64,000 bases of DNA from Botryococcus braunii (taxonomy: Eukaryota; Chlorophyta; Trebouxiophyceae): the NCBI GenBank assembly GCA_002005505.1, contig KV908615.1, positions 122,899-186,898 of the forward strand, in the 5' to 3' direction. A program made the translations under genes and the position numbers. Shown in pieces: positions 20,058 through 29,400 of this stretch. A model generated the notes under the pieces. It worked only from the letters and a program-made list of their open reading frames with translations, made no database searches and was not told the origin of the DNA. How positions within the stretch are numbered: position 1 is the stretch's first letter; each line of letters begins with the position of its first letter.

Positions 20058-21419
20058 ACTCCACGACCCTCTCCTCCCCCCTCTCCCTTGTCTCCTTCCC
20101 CTCTTTCTGTTTTCTTCCCTTTAGCAAAAAAATCTGCCCGATCTATATATGTTTTACACCTGCAGCTCTTCGGCTGTCGACACGTGACTATTGGGGCACT
20201 GGGGGCCTGAGACTGATATATTCACTTTTCTCTTGAATTAGGTTGGGATGCGAGCAAGGTATGTGAGATGTGCAGGGGGAGAAAAACATCATGCAGCACA
20301 TCTGGTTCTGACATCTTAAAATGATGAGTTATGATCCAGACATATGCACAGTAAAAGGCAGCACTAGAAACATACGGTAAAAGTCGTAGGCAGATGCCGC
20401 GGATGGCGGAATCGGAAAACGTTTCCTGCAAGCTTCCTGAACAATTAAGACTATCGATTCCTTTGAATATTAAAAACAAGTTTTGGCGTGGCTGGGCAAG
20501 CTCTGGAAAATTGTACTTGGTTACATCGATGTCCGTGCTCCCCGGATGGCGGACCCGAAAAACGCGATCCCGCTGACTTACTTTACAAATACCAGATACA
20601 TTGCCTTAAGCTCTGTTATAAATATGTTATTCTTGATGGCCGAAGTCAGAATCCTTGAAGTGGGCACATCGATGTTCGTCGCTCGTCGTGGAAAACAGTT
20701 CCCATCGTATCCCTTAAATCACTCCTCGCAGCCCTCGAAACTTTTCAGAAGACCATGAAATATAAAAAAATTGTAATTAGCCGAGCCTCATTACGTTTGC
20801 TTAACTTTGGAAGTCCGTGTCGATGGTGTTTCGGAGTGCACGTCAGTGGGGCTCTCGCAGCAACAGAGCACATGTCAGATTCACATGAATCAGGTGGCCC
20901 TATGACGTGGTCTGAAAGCGCCCCTTCACGGCACAGCAGTACCAGCACATGACAGGTCACGTGGCGCAGATTCGGAATCTGGCAGCGCAGATTGCCCCCA
21001 CACGGGCTCTGCGGCGCTTCCACAGCGCGGCGTCACCCTGCAATACACCGCAATACAAAGCTGTACAAAGGCTGTACAAAAGCCTCCACTCAGGCTGCCA
21101 CGCCGCCTCTTCCCATCTTCCCTTGCTCGATTTGCGATTTGGAGGGCTTACGGACAGCTTTCGGACCTCGGAGCTACACCGCATCTCGGCGGAGCTGAAA
21201 CCTGTTTATTTCTCAAACCGTTGCCAACCGAAAAAAATGAAAAATTATTTGTCACCCCTACGAAATCGCGTAGATTCTTGCGCGGCCAGGGCGTTACCTC
21301 CGCGTCCCCATTATAAGCCTCCCCACCGGGCATCCAAGGCTGTCGGCCCCCGACACCGGAAAACCTGCCCCCTCTGGGGTGTATGTGTTACAGGGCCATA
21401 TATGGGCCATAGGCCTAGT
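20058..21419. other. Sequence outside any recognised element
   Basis: I find no LTR, retroelement coding sequence or recognisable gene. A pyrimidine-rich stretch lies at 20060-20130. Between about 20400 and 20690 two units of 143 bp look like a degenerate tandem repeat: GGATGGCGGA at 20401 and 20544, ACATCGATGT at 20523 and 20666. A third, weaker unit may follow. This may be flanking genomic DNA or an older element decayed beyond recognition. Confidence 0.5.
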
Positions 21420-22140
21420 GTTATATTTTAGAAGAGAGACATGTGCCTTTCCCTCAGGAGAGTAATAGTGGCCAGACCAGCTCTGATCAGGTGGCGGGAA
21501 CAATCCTAGAATGAGTAATAGGTGGCAGAACCTAGAAGTTCTGCCGGGACCAATCTAGACCAATTTCATTCGATTAGAGACAATGAGGTAATCAGACGCG
21601 GTTTGCTAGGAAGGATATATGTCGCTGGCATGAAAGGGCGAGTCACTTGATTGGGACTATAAAACCACTTCGGGTGTTTGTCTCTTGACTGTTGCCAGTC
21701 AAGTCGTCTCACACAGTCGTCACTGCTTGTTTCTCGACACACAACAAGAGTGCCGCCGGACTAAACACCCTCGTGCCGGGTCATACAGGTAAACTGATGT
21801 TGTAGCACTGAATCCACAAGAACAATGGATTAGGAAGAGGTCTAGATAATGTGTATTAAGAGACTGCTAATGTTTTAGCTCATCGGACACTGGTATACAG
21901 ACTATCGGTAGTTACGTAGATGGAGTAGTTTGAATTACTGAGTGATGAGAGAGGACAATAAGCATTGTGAGACTTGATTGGGACTATAAAAGCACTTCGG
22001 GTGTTTGTCTCTTAACTGTTGCCAGTCAAGTCGTCTCACACAGTCGTCACTGCTTGTTTCTCGACACACAACAAGAGTGCCGCCGGACTAAACACCCTCG
22101 TGCCGGGTCATACAGGATACGCCAAGCTCATAAGTTTACA
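21420..22140 (+). repeat. Cop4 5' LTR with internal duplication
   Basis: This 721-bp LTR reads TGTTATATTTTAG to AAGTTTACA. The repeat unit is at 21645-21788 (ends CATACAG|GTAAAC) and 21972-22115 (ends CATACAG|GATACG). Each unit starts near GACTATAAAA, a possible TATA box. The near-palindrome GGCAGAAC-N6-GTTCTGCC lies in the first third. Confidence 0.9.
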
Positions 22141-22158
22141 GGTTATGGGCCCACCAAC
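22141..22158 (+). other. Cop4 primer-binding site (half-tRNA type)
   Basis: GGTTATGGGCCCACCAAC directly follows the LTR and is complementary to the initiator tRNA-Met anticodon arm. Confidence 0.85.
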
Positions 22159-22227
22159 TCGTAAGCTGGGCAAGTAAGATGTATGACTCGATTGTCTTAA
22201 TCAGCTAGAACGAGGAAGACCGGAAGA

Positions 22228-22725
22228 ATGTCAACTGGCTATACAGGACCTGTGCGACGGCCCCCACCTCCACCACCTATGTATAACAAAAGAAGAAAGG
22301 CTGGTGGTGAAACAGGTTCAAGGACGGCTGAAGAACGAGCTTTCATCATAAAGGATTTTGTCAGCCGCGCATACGGACAGGGCAGTCTTACTCCTCCCCA
22401 GTGGTTCAAGCTGCGTTTCCCCACCTACCCAGCCTACAAAGTCACCGAGTGGGAGTGCTCATTCATTAGCGGAGATCCAGGCTTTGTCACACGATCACTG
22501 TTTGAACGATATTTACAGCAGATTAGGGGCCCCGACAAGGAGGAATTCTGGGCGGAGAGAGCAGCCTACTCAGCTGTGGAGTCTGCACTAGCATCATTGG
22601 ACGAGGATTTTCTTGACTCGCTTGTGGGCAGTCAGAAGGGATACAGCCTAGAAGATTGGCTTACGGAGTCAGACAGCGAGGACGAGGACGGAGACTCCAA
22701 GATATCAGAACGCAGTCACAGCTGA
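22228..22725 (+). CDS. Cop4 ORF1, uncharacterised pre-gag protein (165 aa)
   Basis: This is a homologue of the Cop2, Cop6 and Cop8 ORF1 proteins. The usual first ATG is lost (the codon aligned with it is not ATG), so the start is the second conserved Met (MSTGYTG). It has a polyproline run and the core EERAFIIKDFVSRAYG, PPQWFKLRFPTYPAYK, EWECSFISGDPGFVTR and LFERYLQQI. The acidic tail reads SDSEDEDGDSKISE. The only other ATG is at codon 18, and none occurs in any sense frame from 22282 to the gag ATG at 22742. The stop is 16 nt before that ATG. Function unknown. Confidence 0.85.
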   Translation: MSTGYTGPVRRPPPPPPMYNKRRKAGGETGSRTAEERAFIIKDFVSRAYGQGSLTPPQWFKLRFPTYPAYKVTEWECSFISGDPGFVTRSLFERYLQQIRGPDKEEFWAERAAYSAVESALASLDEDFLDSLVGSQKGYSLEDWLTESDSEDEDGDSKISERSHS

Positions 22726-22741
22726 TCAGCAACCGAACAGC

Positions 22742-22966
22742 ATGAAGAAGAAGGGCGCCAGCACCAGTGAAGAACAGAAGTCAGTTGATGAAGAATCTAC
22801 ATCGACTCCAACCCGGGAACCATGCACTCCCAGCACCTCAAAGGGAGAAGGAGACACCCTCCCCAAGGTTATTGCAACACAAGTCAAGGTTCACATTAAA
22901 CTGCAGCGCAAGGGTCAGAACTTTGTGGTGTGGAGCAATGCATTCACTGCTGCAAATGATGCAAAA
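22742..22966 (+). pseudogene. Cop4 Gag N-terminal fragment
   Basis: It reads MKKKGASTSEEQKSVDEE, then TREPCTPSTSKGEGD and the start of the capsid domain (VHIKLQRKGQNFVVWSNAF), ending NDAK where the Cop5 LTR begins. It is almost the same as the Cop2 start. The remaining gag-pol lies outside the window. Confidence 0.88.
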
Positions 22967-23676
22967 GTAATATATTCTGAGCTTGGCGTATCCTGCATGG
23001 TGGCGGCACGGAGGGTGTTAGACGATGTCCAGTGGACATTGTCCACTCTACTTGTGCGGTGTTAAGTAGGCAAGGACATATACATATCAAGGACTGGTTA
23101 GCAACTGATTAATAGACACCCGGAGTGCCACTGTAGTTCCAACCAAGTGATTACAATACCTCTCATCTCTCCTAACGAGGTGACGCAGTTTAAACAAGCA
23201 TAACCTGCTCTCACTCAGGTCGTGCTCAATACTTTGTCCGATGAGCTAAACTCAACTCCATATGTCCAATATGTTCTAACAATGTTCATCTGGATGATAG
23301 ACCCAGGAATACAATAAGAATTAATTCACCTGCATGGTGGCGGCACGGAGGGTGTTAGACGATGTCCACTCTACTTGTGCGGTGTTAAGTAGGCAAGGAC
23401 ATATACATATCAAGGACTGGTTAGCAACTGATTAATAGACACCCGGAGTGCCACTGTAGTTCCAACCAAGTGCCTTCCCTATCCGTGCTCGCACCATAAG
23501 CCTTCTTTCTGCAAACGTGTCTGTAACTTGCGTTATGAATGTCTCCGTTCAAATGCATGTATTGCCTGGCAGAACTCAGAGTTCTGCCCCTCCTTCATAT
23601 TAGGTATTGTCGTCATCTGGAGACTTACCATTATTTCTCCTCAGAGGGAAAGGCATAAATATTAATTAACATAACA
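22967..23676 (-). repeat. Cop5 3' LTR with internal duplication
   Basis: On the minus strand it starts TGTTATGTTAATT. The repeated unit lies at 23330-23472 (first in transcription; ends ATGCAG|GTGAAT) and 22993-23149 (second; ends ATGCAG|GATACG). The second copy has a 14-bp extra segment. The left edge is inferred from where Cop4 gag stops. A purine tract ACAAGGGGAAG lies just upstream of the LTR. Confidence 0.85.
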
Positions 23677-23694
23677 CTTCCCCTTGTCTTTTTC

Positions 23695-25111
23695 TCACAG
23701 GAACTTGGCAAGTCCCAGTGAGTCACGATCTCCCTGAAACACTTGTCTAACTAGTGGTTTGGTGAAAATGTCAGCCACATTTCTAGCAGATTGAATGTAC
23801 TTGAATTCAACCTGCCCCTTTGCAATAGCTTCACGGGCAAAGTGGCAGCTAATTGCAATATGCTTTGTGTGTTTAGAGTACACAGGATTCCTCAGGTGAT
23901 TAAATACTCCCTTGGTTGTCACAATGGATCTTCACTATCCACGGTAGCACTCCAATTTCCTCCAGGAAACCTCTCAGCCAATTTGCTTCCTTCACAACAG
24001 CACTTGCCGCCATGAATTCAGCCTCTACTGTTGAGGTGGCAACAGCAGATTGCTTTTTACTTCCCCACACCACACCTTCTGCTCCTCCAAACACAGTGAG
24101 GACAAAGCCAATGGTAGAGAAGCAGTGATCCTGATCACCACCATAGTCGGCATCTACATAGCCTTCTAGCTCTATCTCCTCTTCCCCCGAGAGTCAGAAC
24201 CAAATCTCGGGTTCCTTTCAGATACTTCAACACACGGATAGCTTCATTCCAATGTGCCGTGGTAGGAGATATGCGGTAACGAGACAATACACCTATAGCC
24301 TGAGCTATATCTGGACGTGTGGTGTTGGCTATATACAGAAGAGACCCAACTAACTCACAGTAACGGTGACCTGGAGGTAGTGGACTGCTAGCACCAATGC
24401 TGTCGCTCCTATCTCTCGGTGCAGGCCTTTGGGACATTACAAAATCTTTTGTCATGGGAGTATCCGGTCCCACTGACTCAAGATCCAAGCCAAATTTCTC
24501 CACAAGTGCATCAATCTTAGGGATGCAACTCAGGGTGATTAGGCCTTTATCTCTATCTCTCATCACTTGACATCCCAAGAAATCCTTCACTTCTCCAAGA
24601 TCGTGGATGGTGAACTCTTTCTTGAGATGTCCCTTCACTCTCTCCACTTCTGACATACCCTTGGATACTATCAGAAGATCATCTACATGTATCAGCACAT
24701 ATGATTTTCCTCCATCAGTAGAGCATCTCACATACACTCCAGCATCACTCTTGCAGACCTCATACCCCATGACTTCTAGCTTGTCATTCGGGGTTTTGTG
24801 CAAGGCACGTGGAGCTTGCTTCAGGCCATACAATGCCTTTCTCAACCGCCACACGATATTCTTATCACCATTCTCAAAGCCATGAGGTTGAGTTACATAT
24901 ACTTCCTCCTCAAGCTCACCATTCAGAAAGGCGGTCTTAACGTCCACCTGATGAATTTCAAAGCCCTCTCTTGCAGCAACAACCAGCAGTGCCCTCCTAG
25001 CTCCATAGCTACTAGTAGGAGCAAAAACCTCCATCACATCCACTCCAGGGATTTGTCTGCATCCCTGTGCAACTAATCTGGCTAATCTGGAATCTCACCA
25101 CATTACCATGA
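23695..25111 (-). pseudogene. Cop5 RT and RNase H
   Basis: This is the 3' part of pol after the Cop6 insertion. A small duplication near 25080 disrupts the frame after HGNVVRF. The frame from 25043 encodes VMEVFAPTSSYG, VDVKTAFLNGELEEEV and the RT catalytic VDD (LIHVDDLLIV). It shifts at the RNase H start (about 24150). The rest (VEAEFMAASA, CDNQGSI, then HLRNPVYSKHTKHIAIS) is split by another break near 23920 and ends GLAKFL. RT and RNase H motifs are recognisable but the protein cannot be made in one piece. Confidence 0.88.
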
Positions 25112-25116
25112 GCATC

Positions 25117-25842
25117 TGTTATAATAGTAAAAGAACAATTAGTGACTTTCCCTCAGAAGAGTAATAGTGGCCAGGCTTCTCTAAAGCAATCACTGTGAAC
25201 AATCTTAGAGGTTGAGTAGGGGATGGCAGAACTCTAGAGTTCTGCCATAATTGATCTGGACTGATTCCATTTCGGAGAAAGAAAGTAATGCAATCTGACG
25301 CGTTCTTGCGAGAAAGGATATAGGCAGCAGGCATGAAGGGCTCGGTACTTGTTTGGGACTGAAAGAGCACTCCGGGTGCTTATCTCTGATCAGTTGCCAC
25401 AAGTGTCAACACATAGTCGGGCTCTGCTTGCTCTCCTACACACAGCAAGAGACCCGACCGAGCTTAACACCCTTCGTGCCGGGACATACAGGTGAAGTGC
25501 TGCATCTTAGTAACTTGCATGAACAATTGATTAGGAAGAGGTCTAGATAAGCGTATTAGAATATTGCTAATGCTTGGCTCATCAAACAATGGTAATGCGA
25601 ATTATCTGTCGATGCGTAGAAGAGGTAGTTTGAATTCCTTGGCGTTGAGAGAGAGCAAGAAGCAATGTAATAACTTGTTTGGGACTGAAAGAGCACTCCG
25701 GGTGCTTATCTCTGATCAGTTGCCACAAGTGTCAACACATAGTCGGGCTCTGCTTGCTCTCCTACACACAGCAAGAGACCCGACCGAGCTTAACACCCTT
25801 CGTGCCGGGACATACAGGGAACATTACGCCCAGAATTGTACA
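25117..25842 (+). repeat. Cop6 5' LTR
   Basis: This 726-bp LTR reads TGTTATAATAG to TTGTACA. It holds the perfect palindrome GGCAGAAC-TCTAGA-GTTCTGCC (25225-25246) and the duplicated unit. Confidence 0.95.
25347..25817 (+). repeat. Cop6 LTR internal direct repeats and intron-like spacer
   Basis: A 145-bp unit occurs at 25347-25491 and 25673-25817. The first is followed by CAG|GTGAAG, a good splice donor. The second ends GACATACAG with TTAAC about 28 nt upstream as a possible branch point. GT to AG would span 25492-25817, 326 bp. The same arrangement recurs in the 3' LTR. Confidence 0.85.
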
Positions 25843-25860
25843 GGTTATGGGCCCACCAAC
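25843..25860 (+). other. Cop6 primer-binding site (half-tRNA type)
   Basis: GGTTATGGGCCCACCAAC directly follows the LTR and is complementary to the initiator tRNA-Met anticodon stem-loop. Confidence 0.87.
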
Positions 25861-25883
25861 TCTTGAGCTGGGCAACTGAGAGT

Positions 25884-25943
25884 ATGTTCCGAGCCTACGA
25901 TGGGACGAACGAAGCAGAGCGGAAGGATGTCGACTGGCGGTAA
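25884..25943 (+). CDS. Short upstream ORF overlapping the Cop6 ORF1 start
   Basis: This 19-codon frame MFRAYDGTNEAERKDVDWR begins 16 nt before the ORF1 ATG and overlaps it in another frame. Cop8 has the same peptide with one change (44705-44764). It may lower initiation at ORF1, but the shared peptide may only reflect the close relation of the two elements. Confidence 0.35.
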   Translation: MFRAYDGTNEAERKDVDWR

Positions 25944-26424
25944 AAGACCATTTGTACCCCCACCTCCTTCACCACCTACATACGATAGCCTGAGGCGAGC
26001 TGGAGGAGATACAGGACCGAGAACACCAGAAGAACGAGCATTCCTGGTGAAGGATTTTGTCAGCCGCGCGTACGGACTGGGTAAAGTCGAACAGCCTCAG
26101 TGGTTCAGACGACGTTTCTCTGCATACCCAGCCTACAAAGTAACTGCGTGGGAGTGTTCATTCATCAACGCGGATCCAGGCTTCGTCACGCGAGCATTAT
26201 TTGAACGGCATCTACAACAGATCGGAGGACCCAGCAAACCCGAATACTGGGAAGAAAGGGCAGCCTACACAGCAGTGGAGTGTGCTCTCGCCACTCTTGA
26301 CGAGGACTTCCTACTTTCCCTTTTGGGCAGCAGAAAAGGATTCAGCCCAGAGGAGTGGTGCACGGACCCAGATAACGGAGACGAAGACGGGGACTCGCAG
26401 CGTTCAGAACCTAACGAAGACTGA
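25900..26424 (+). CDS. Cop6 ORF1, uncharacterised pre-gag protein (174 aa)
   Basis: It lies between PBS and gag-pol. The N-terminus is basic (MGRTKQSGRMSTGGKR), then a proline-rich run and PPTYDSLRRAGGDTGPRTPEE. The core has AFLVKDFVSRAYG, QPQWFRRRFSAYPAYK, AWECSFINADPGFVTR, LFERHLQQIGGP, YWEERAAYTAVECALATL and DEDFLLSLLGSRKGFSPEEW. The tail is acidic and Ser-rich. No known domain is recognised; no signal peptide or membrane segment is evident. Only two ATGs occur in the ORF (codons 1 and 10), none in any frame for the next 511 nt to the gag-pol ATG, 16 nt past the stop. The ATG context (A at -3, G at +4) is strong, which favours reinitiation over leaky scanning for gag-pol. Confidence 0.9.
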   Translation: MGRTKQSGRMSTGGKRPFVPPPPSPPTYDSLRRAGGDTGPRTPEERAFLVKDFVSRAYGLGKVEQPQWFRRRFSAYPAYKVTAWECSFINADPGFVTRALFERHLQQIGGPSKPEYWEERAAYTAVECALATLDEDFLLSLLGSRKGFSPEEWCTDPDNGDEDGDSQRSEPNED

Positions 26425-26440
26425 GTGACATTCGAGCAAC

Positions 26441-29400
26441 ATGGCGAGGAAGAGATCTAAATCAAGGGAGCCATCAGAGGAGGAGCCCACAACAGAGGAG
26501 GTGTCTACATCGTCTCCCACACGACAGCCATGTACACCCAGTACATCAAAGGGTGAGGGAGATGTACTTCCTAAGGTCATAGCCACCCAAGTCAAGGTGC
26601 ATATTAAGCTGGATCGTCATGGCACAAATTTTGTGGTATGGGACAATGCCTTCACTGCGGCTAATAGTGCTAAGGGTTCTTTTCCTGCCATTCAGTCAGC
26701 CATGCCTGGGACTATCCATAATGCTGCTGCAATGCTTCTGCTGTATGAGTCAGTTCCAGAGGAATGGTTAGGGGAAGTGTCAAGTAAGCCGTCAGCATAT
26801 GATGCATATCTGTTCATTTGCAAGAAATTTGTTGGTGGTTACAACATTCAAGCCAATGCAGACTGGCTGAAGGAAATGCCAAGAGGGATGAAACGTGGAG
26901 AAACGATCTCTCAGTATGTGTCTAGAATGATAAATCTCAAAGGCTGCTTGAAACGCAACGGCCATGACCTCTTGGATGGTCATGTGGCCACTCAGATAGT
27001 GCAGGGACTGCCAGCAGCAGCTAATCCTCCCGGGCTGTTACCAACTGCAGTAGCTTACCCCCTGGATGAACTGGCAGCTCTCATTTCCACCACTGCAGAG
27101 GCTTCTGGCTACAACGATGATGGAGAACAGCCTGCTATGGTGATGAAAGCAATGCCTGCTCAACTAGAGACTGCTCCAGCCCCTTCCACTAGCGGGGCCA
27201 ATCCCTCCAGACAGCCAACAGACACAGAATCAAGGGGAGAAGTGAGGGGCACGTGCAACTACTGCCACAGGAAAGGCCATTTCTGGAGAGACTGCCGCAA
27301 ACGCCAAAGGGATGCAGAGACACAACGCAATGTGGTGGCAGCTGTACAGCAACTTGCAGCCATGTGGCCCCAAGGACAGTTTCCTGGTGCACCCCAGCCA
27401 CCTCCAAGCGTGCAGCATGCATTCCCAGGCACTGGAGCGTTCCCACTGCTGCACCCTCCTCCAGGCCCACCTTCTCCTCCCTCAGAAGGTATGCCATACG
27501 TGGTATCTTATAATGTGCTGGATGGCAGTAAACATCAACAGTCCAAACAGTCGTGGCTTGTGGACAGTGGAGCGTCTGTACATCTTGTGAACAACCTTTC
27601 CCTGCTGCATGCCCCTACAGTACATGACCACCCTATTCCACTGCTGCTTGCTACATCTGATGCCACTGGGGGTATTGTTGCTACTGGGTCAGTGTGTCTC
27701 ATGTCCTCTCAGCATATTCCAGTGTGGCTGCATCGTGTCCAGTGTGTTCCCTCAGCCACCACCAATGTTCTATCAGTATCTGCTGCTCTGCGTGATGGAA
27801 TCCGGTTCAGTACAGATAGACTGGGAGCATTCACTGCTGTCTCAGGACCGAGTGGTTGGCAGATGCCTGTGAAACCAGAGAATGGCCTCTATTATATTCA
27901 CAACTGCCTCCCAGTAGCACCAGTGAAGGTTCCTTATTCAGTGACAGCTGCCCTGAAGAAGAAATGCTTCAAAGGTCAAAGCCATGACTGTGCCAAACGT
28001 TTTCTGTGGCACAGCAGATTGGGACACCCAGGAGACCCATGGATGAACCGCCTGAGCAGTGAGCAACTGGTTACTGGTCTAGACACTTTAATGTCCCCTT
28101 GTGAAAAGTGTCCTAAGTACTGTGAAGCATGCATTGAGGGGAAGCATGCACGTCCCCCATTTGGTGAAAGCTCTAGACCTGCTGAGAAACCCCTTGACAG
28201 AATCCACATTGACACTGTGGGTCCCATATCACCAGCAGCCATTACTGGGGAACGCTTTTGGGTAACTGTAACTGATGAGGCATCTGGGTGGAAGGCAGTG
28301 CTGCCAGTGAAGTCAAAAGATGTAATTGGAGCTGTTGTCAGAGACCTAATTTTGTATTGGCAAACTGAGAAGGAAACTACAGTGAAGTGCATCCGCAGTG
28401 ACAGAGGCACAGAGTTCTTAAATGCCAAGTTCAAAGAATTCTGTGCATCCCAGGGCACTAAGCTGGAGACATCTGCCCCATATACCCCTCAGCAGAATGG
28501 AGTTGCTGAGAGAGCCAACAGAACCCTCAAGGAGCGCACCAGGACCCTCCTCAATTTTGCTGCAGCAAGCCCTGTTATGTGGAAGGAAGCCCTGGAGACA
28601 GCCTGCACCCTCCTAAATATGGGACCCAGCACAGGCAGGCCCCTATCTCCCTGCGAAATGTTCATGGGATATAAACCAGATGTATCCTTGCTGCGCACGT
28701 GGGGATGCCTTGCATTTGTGCACGTTCCTGATCAGCAGAGGGGGGCATTTGCACCAAAGGCTGTGGCTCGGATGTTCACTGGTTACTCTCCAGCATCAAA
28801 GGCATACCGTGTCTATATGGGAGGGGGGATATGGAGAGAGAGCAGAGATGTCCAATTTGTGGAACACATTCGAGGAGCTACTCGGGTGGGAATGGCAGTT
28901 CTCCCTGACCAGCCTCAGCAGTTCTCATACCCTGAAGACTTACCAGGGCCAATGCAAAGCAGCAACCCAGTGGTGTCATTGCCACAGCGCAGCACGCAGA
29001 ATCAGACTGTCAGCAGCCCATGCTCCAGCAGTAGACCTGACAGCTCCTTCCCAGTACCCTCTGACCAGGCTGCAACTGAGCCTGCTAGTCAGGGGAAGCT
29101 TTCCCAAGAGGAGGGCATTCTCAATGTGACTCCCGAATCAAGCACGGGAGAACAGCAGCCGGACTTGGATCAGTCCGGGGCTCTGGACGCAATTCAACGA
29201 CTGGCGCGAGGAAGTGCAGACGGTGGGCAACACCAACGGATCTTAGAGCGAGTACAGCAATCACTGCGTAACACTCATCCGGCTACTACCATTCCGCCTC
29301 CGGACGGACTGTCGCGGGCTCAACGCTACGAGCAACGAACTGCGGCTCGAGATATCCTGCTGGCACAGGATAAGGGAGAGAGCTGTGAGCGAGAGGGGAT

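Larger units (their letters stand above)
21420..22966 (+). mobile_element. Cop4: copia element, 5' end only
   Basis: The 5' LTR, PBS, ORF1 and about 75 gag codons are present. Cop5 then interrupts gag at 22966/22967. The 5' flank is cctag. The rest lies beyond the right edge of the window, after the whole Cop5 nest. Confidence 0.88.

Noticed and set aside
21397..21406. CCATATATGG, a MADS/SRF-type CArG box
   Set aside because: A single 10-bp match with no adjacent gene; it is expected by chance in such a window.
20949..21431. 160-codon open frame in the non-element stretch
   Set aside because: No recognisable domain, no supporting context, and it runs into the Cop4 LTR. Chance is the simpler explanation.
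21650..21670. TATA box as a conserved LTR promoter at the repeat-unit start
   Set aside because: TATAAAA is present in Cop4 but not at the same place in Cop5, Cop6 or Cop8, so it cannot be the shared promoter.
22141..22158. Possible tRNA-Met gene fragment (GGGCCCATAACC and complement)
   Set aside because: Only the anticodon arm is present, always right after an LTR. It is a primer-binding site.
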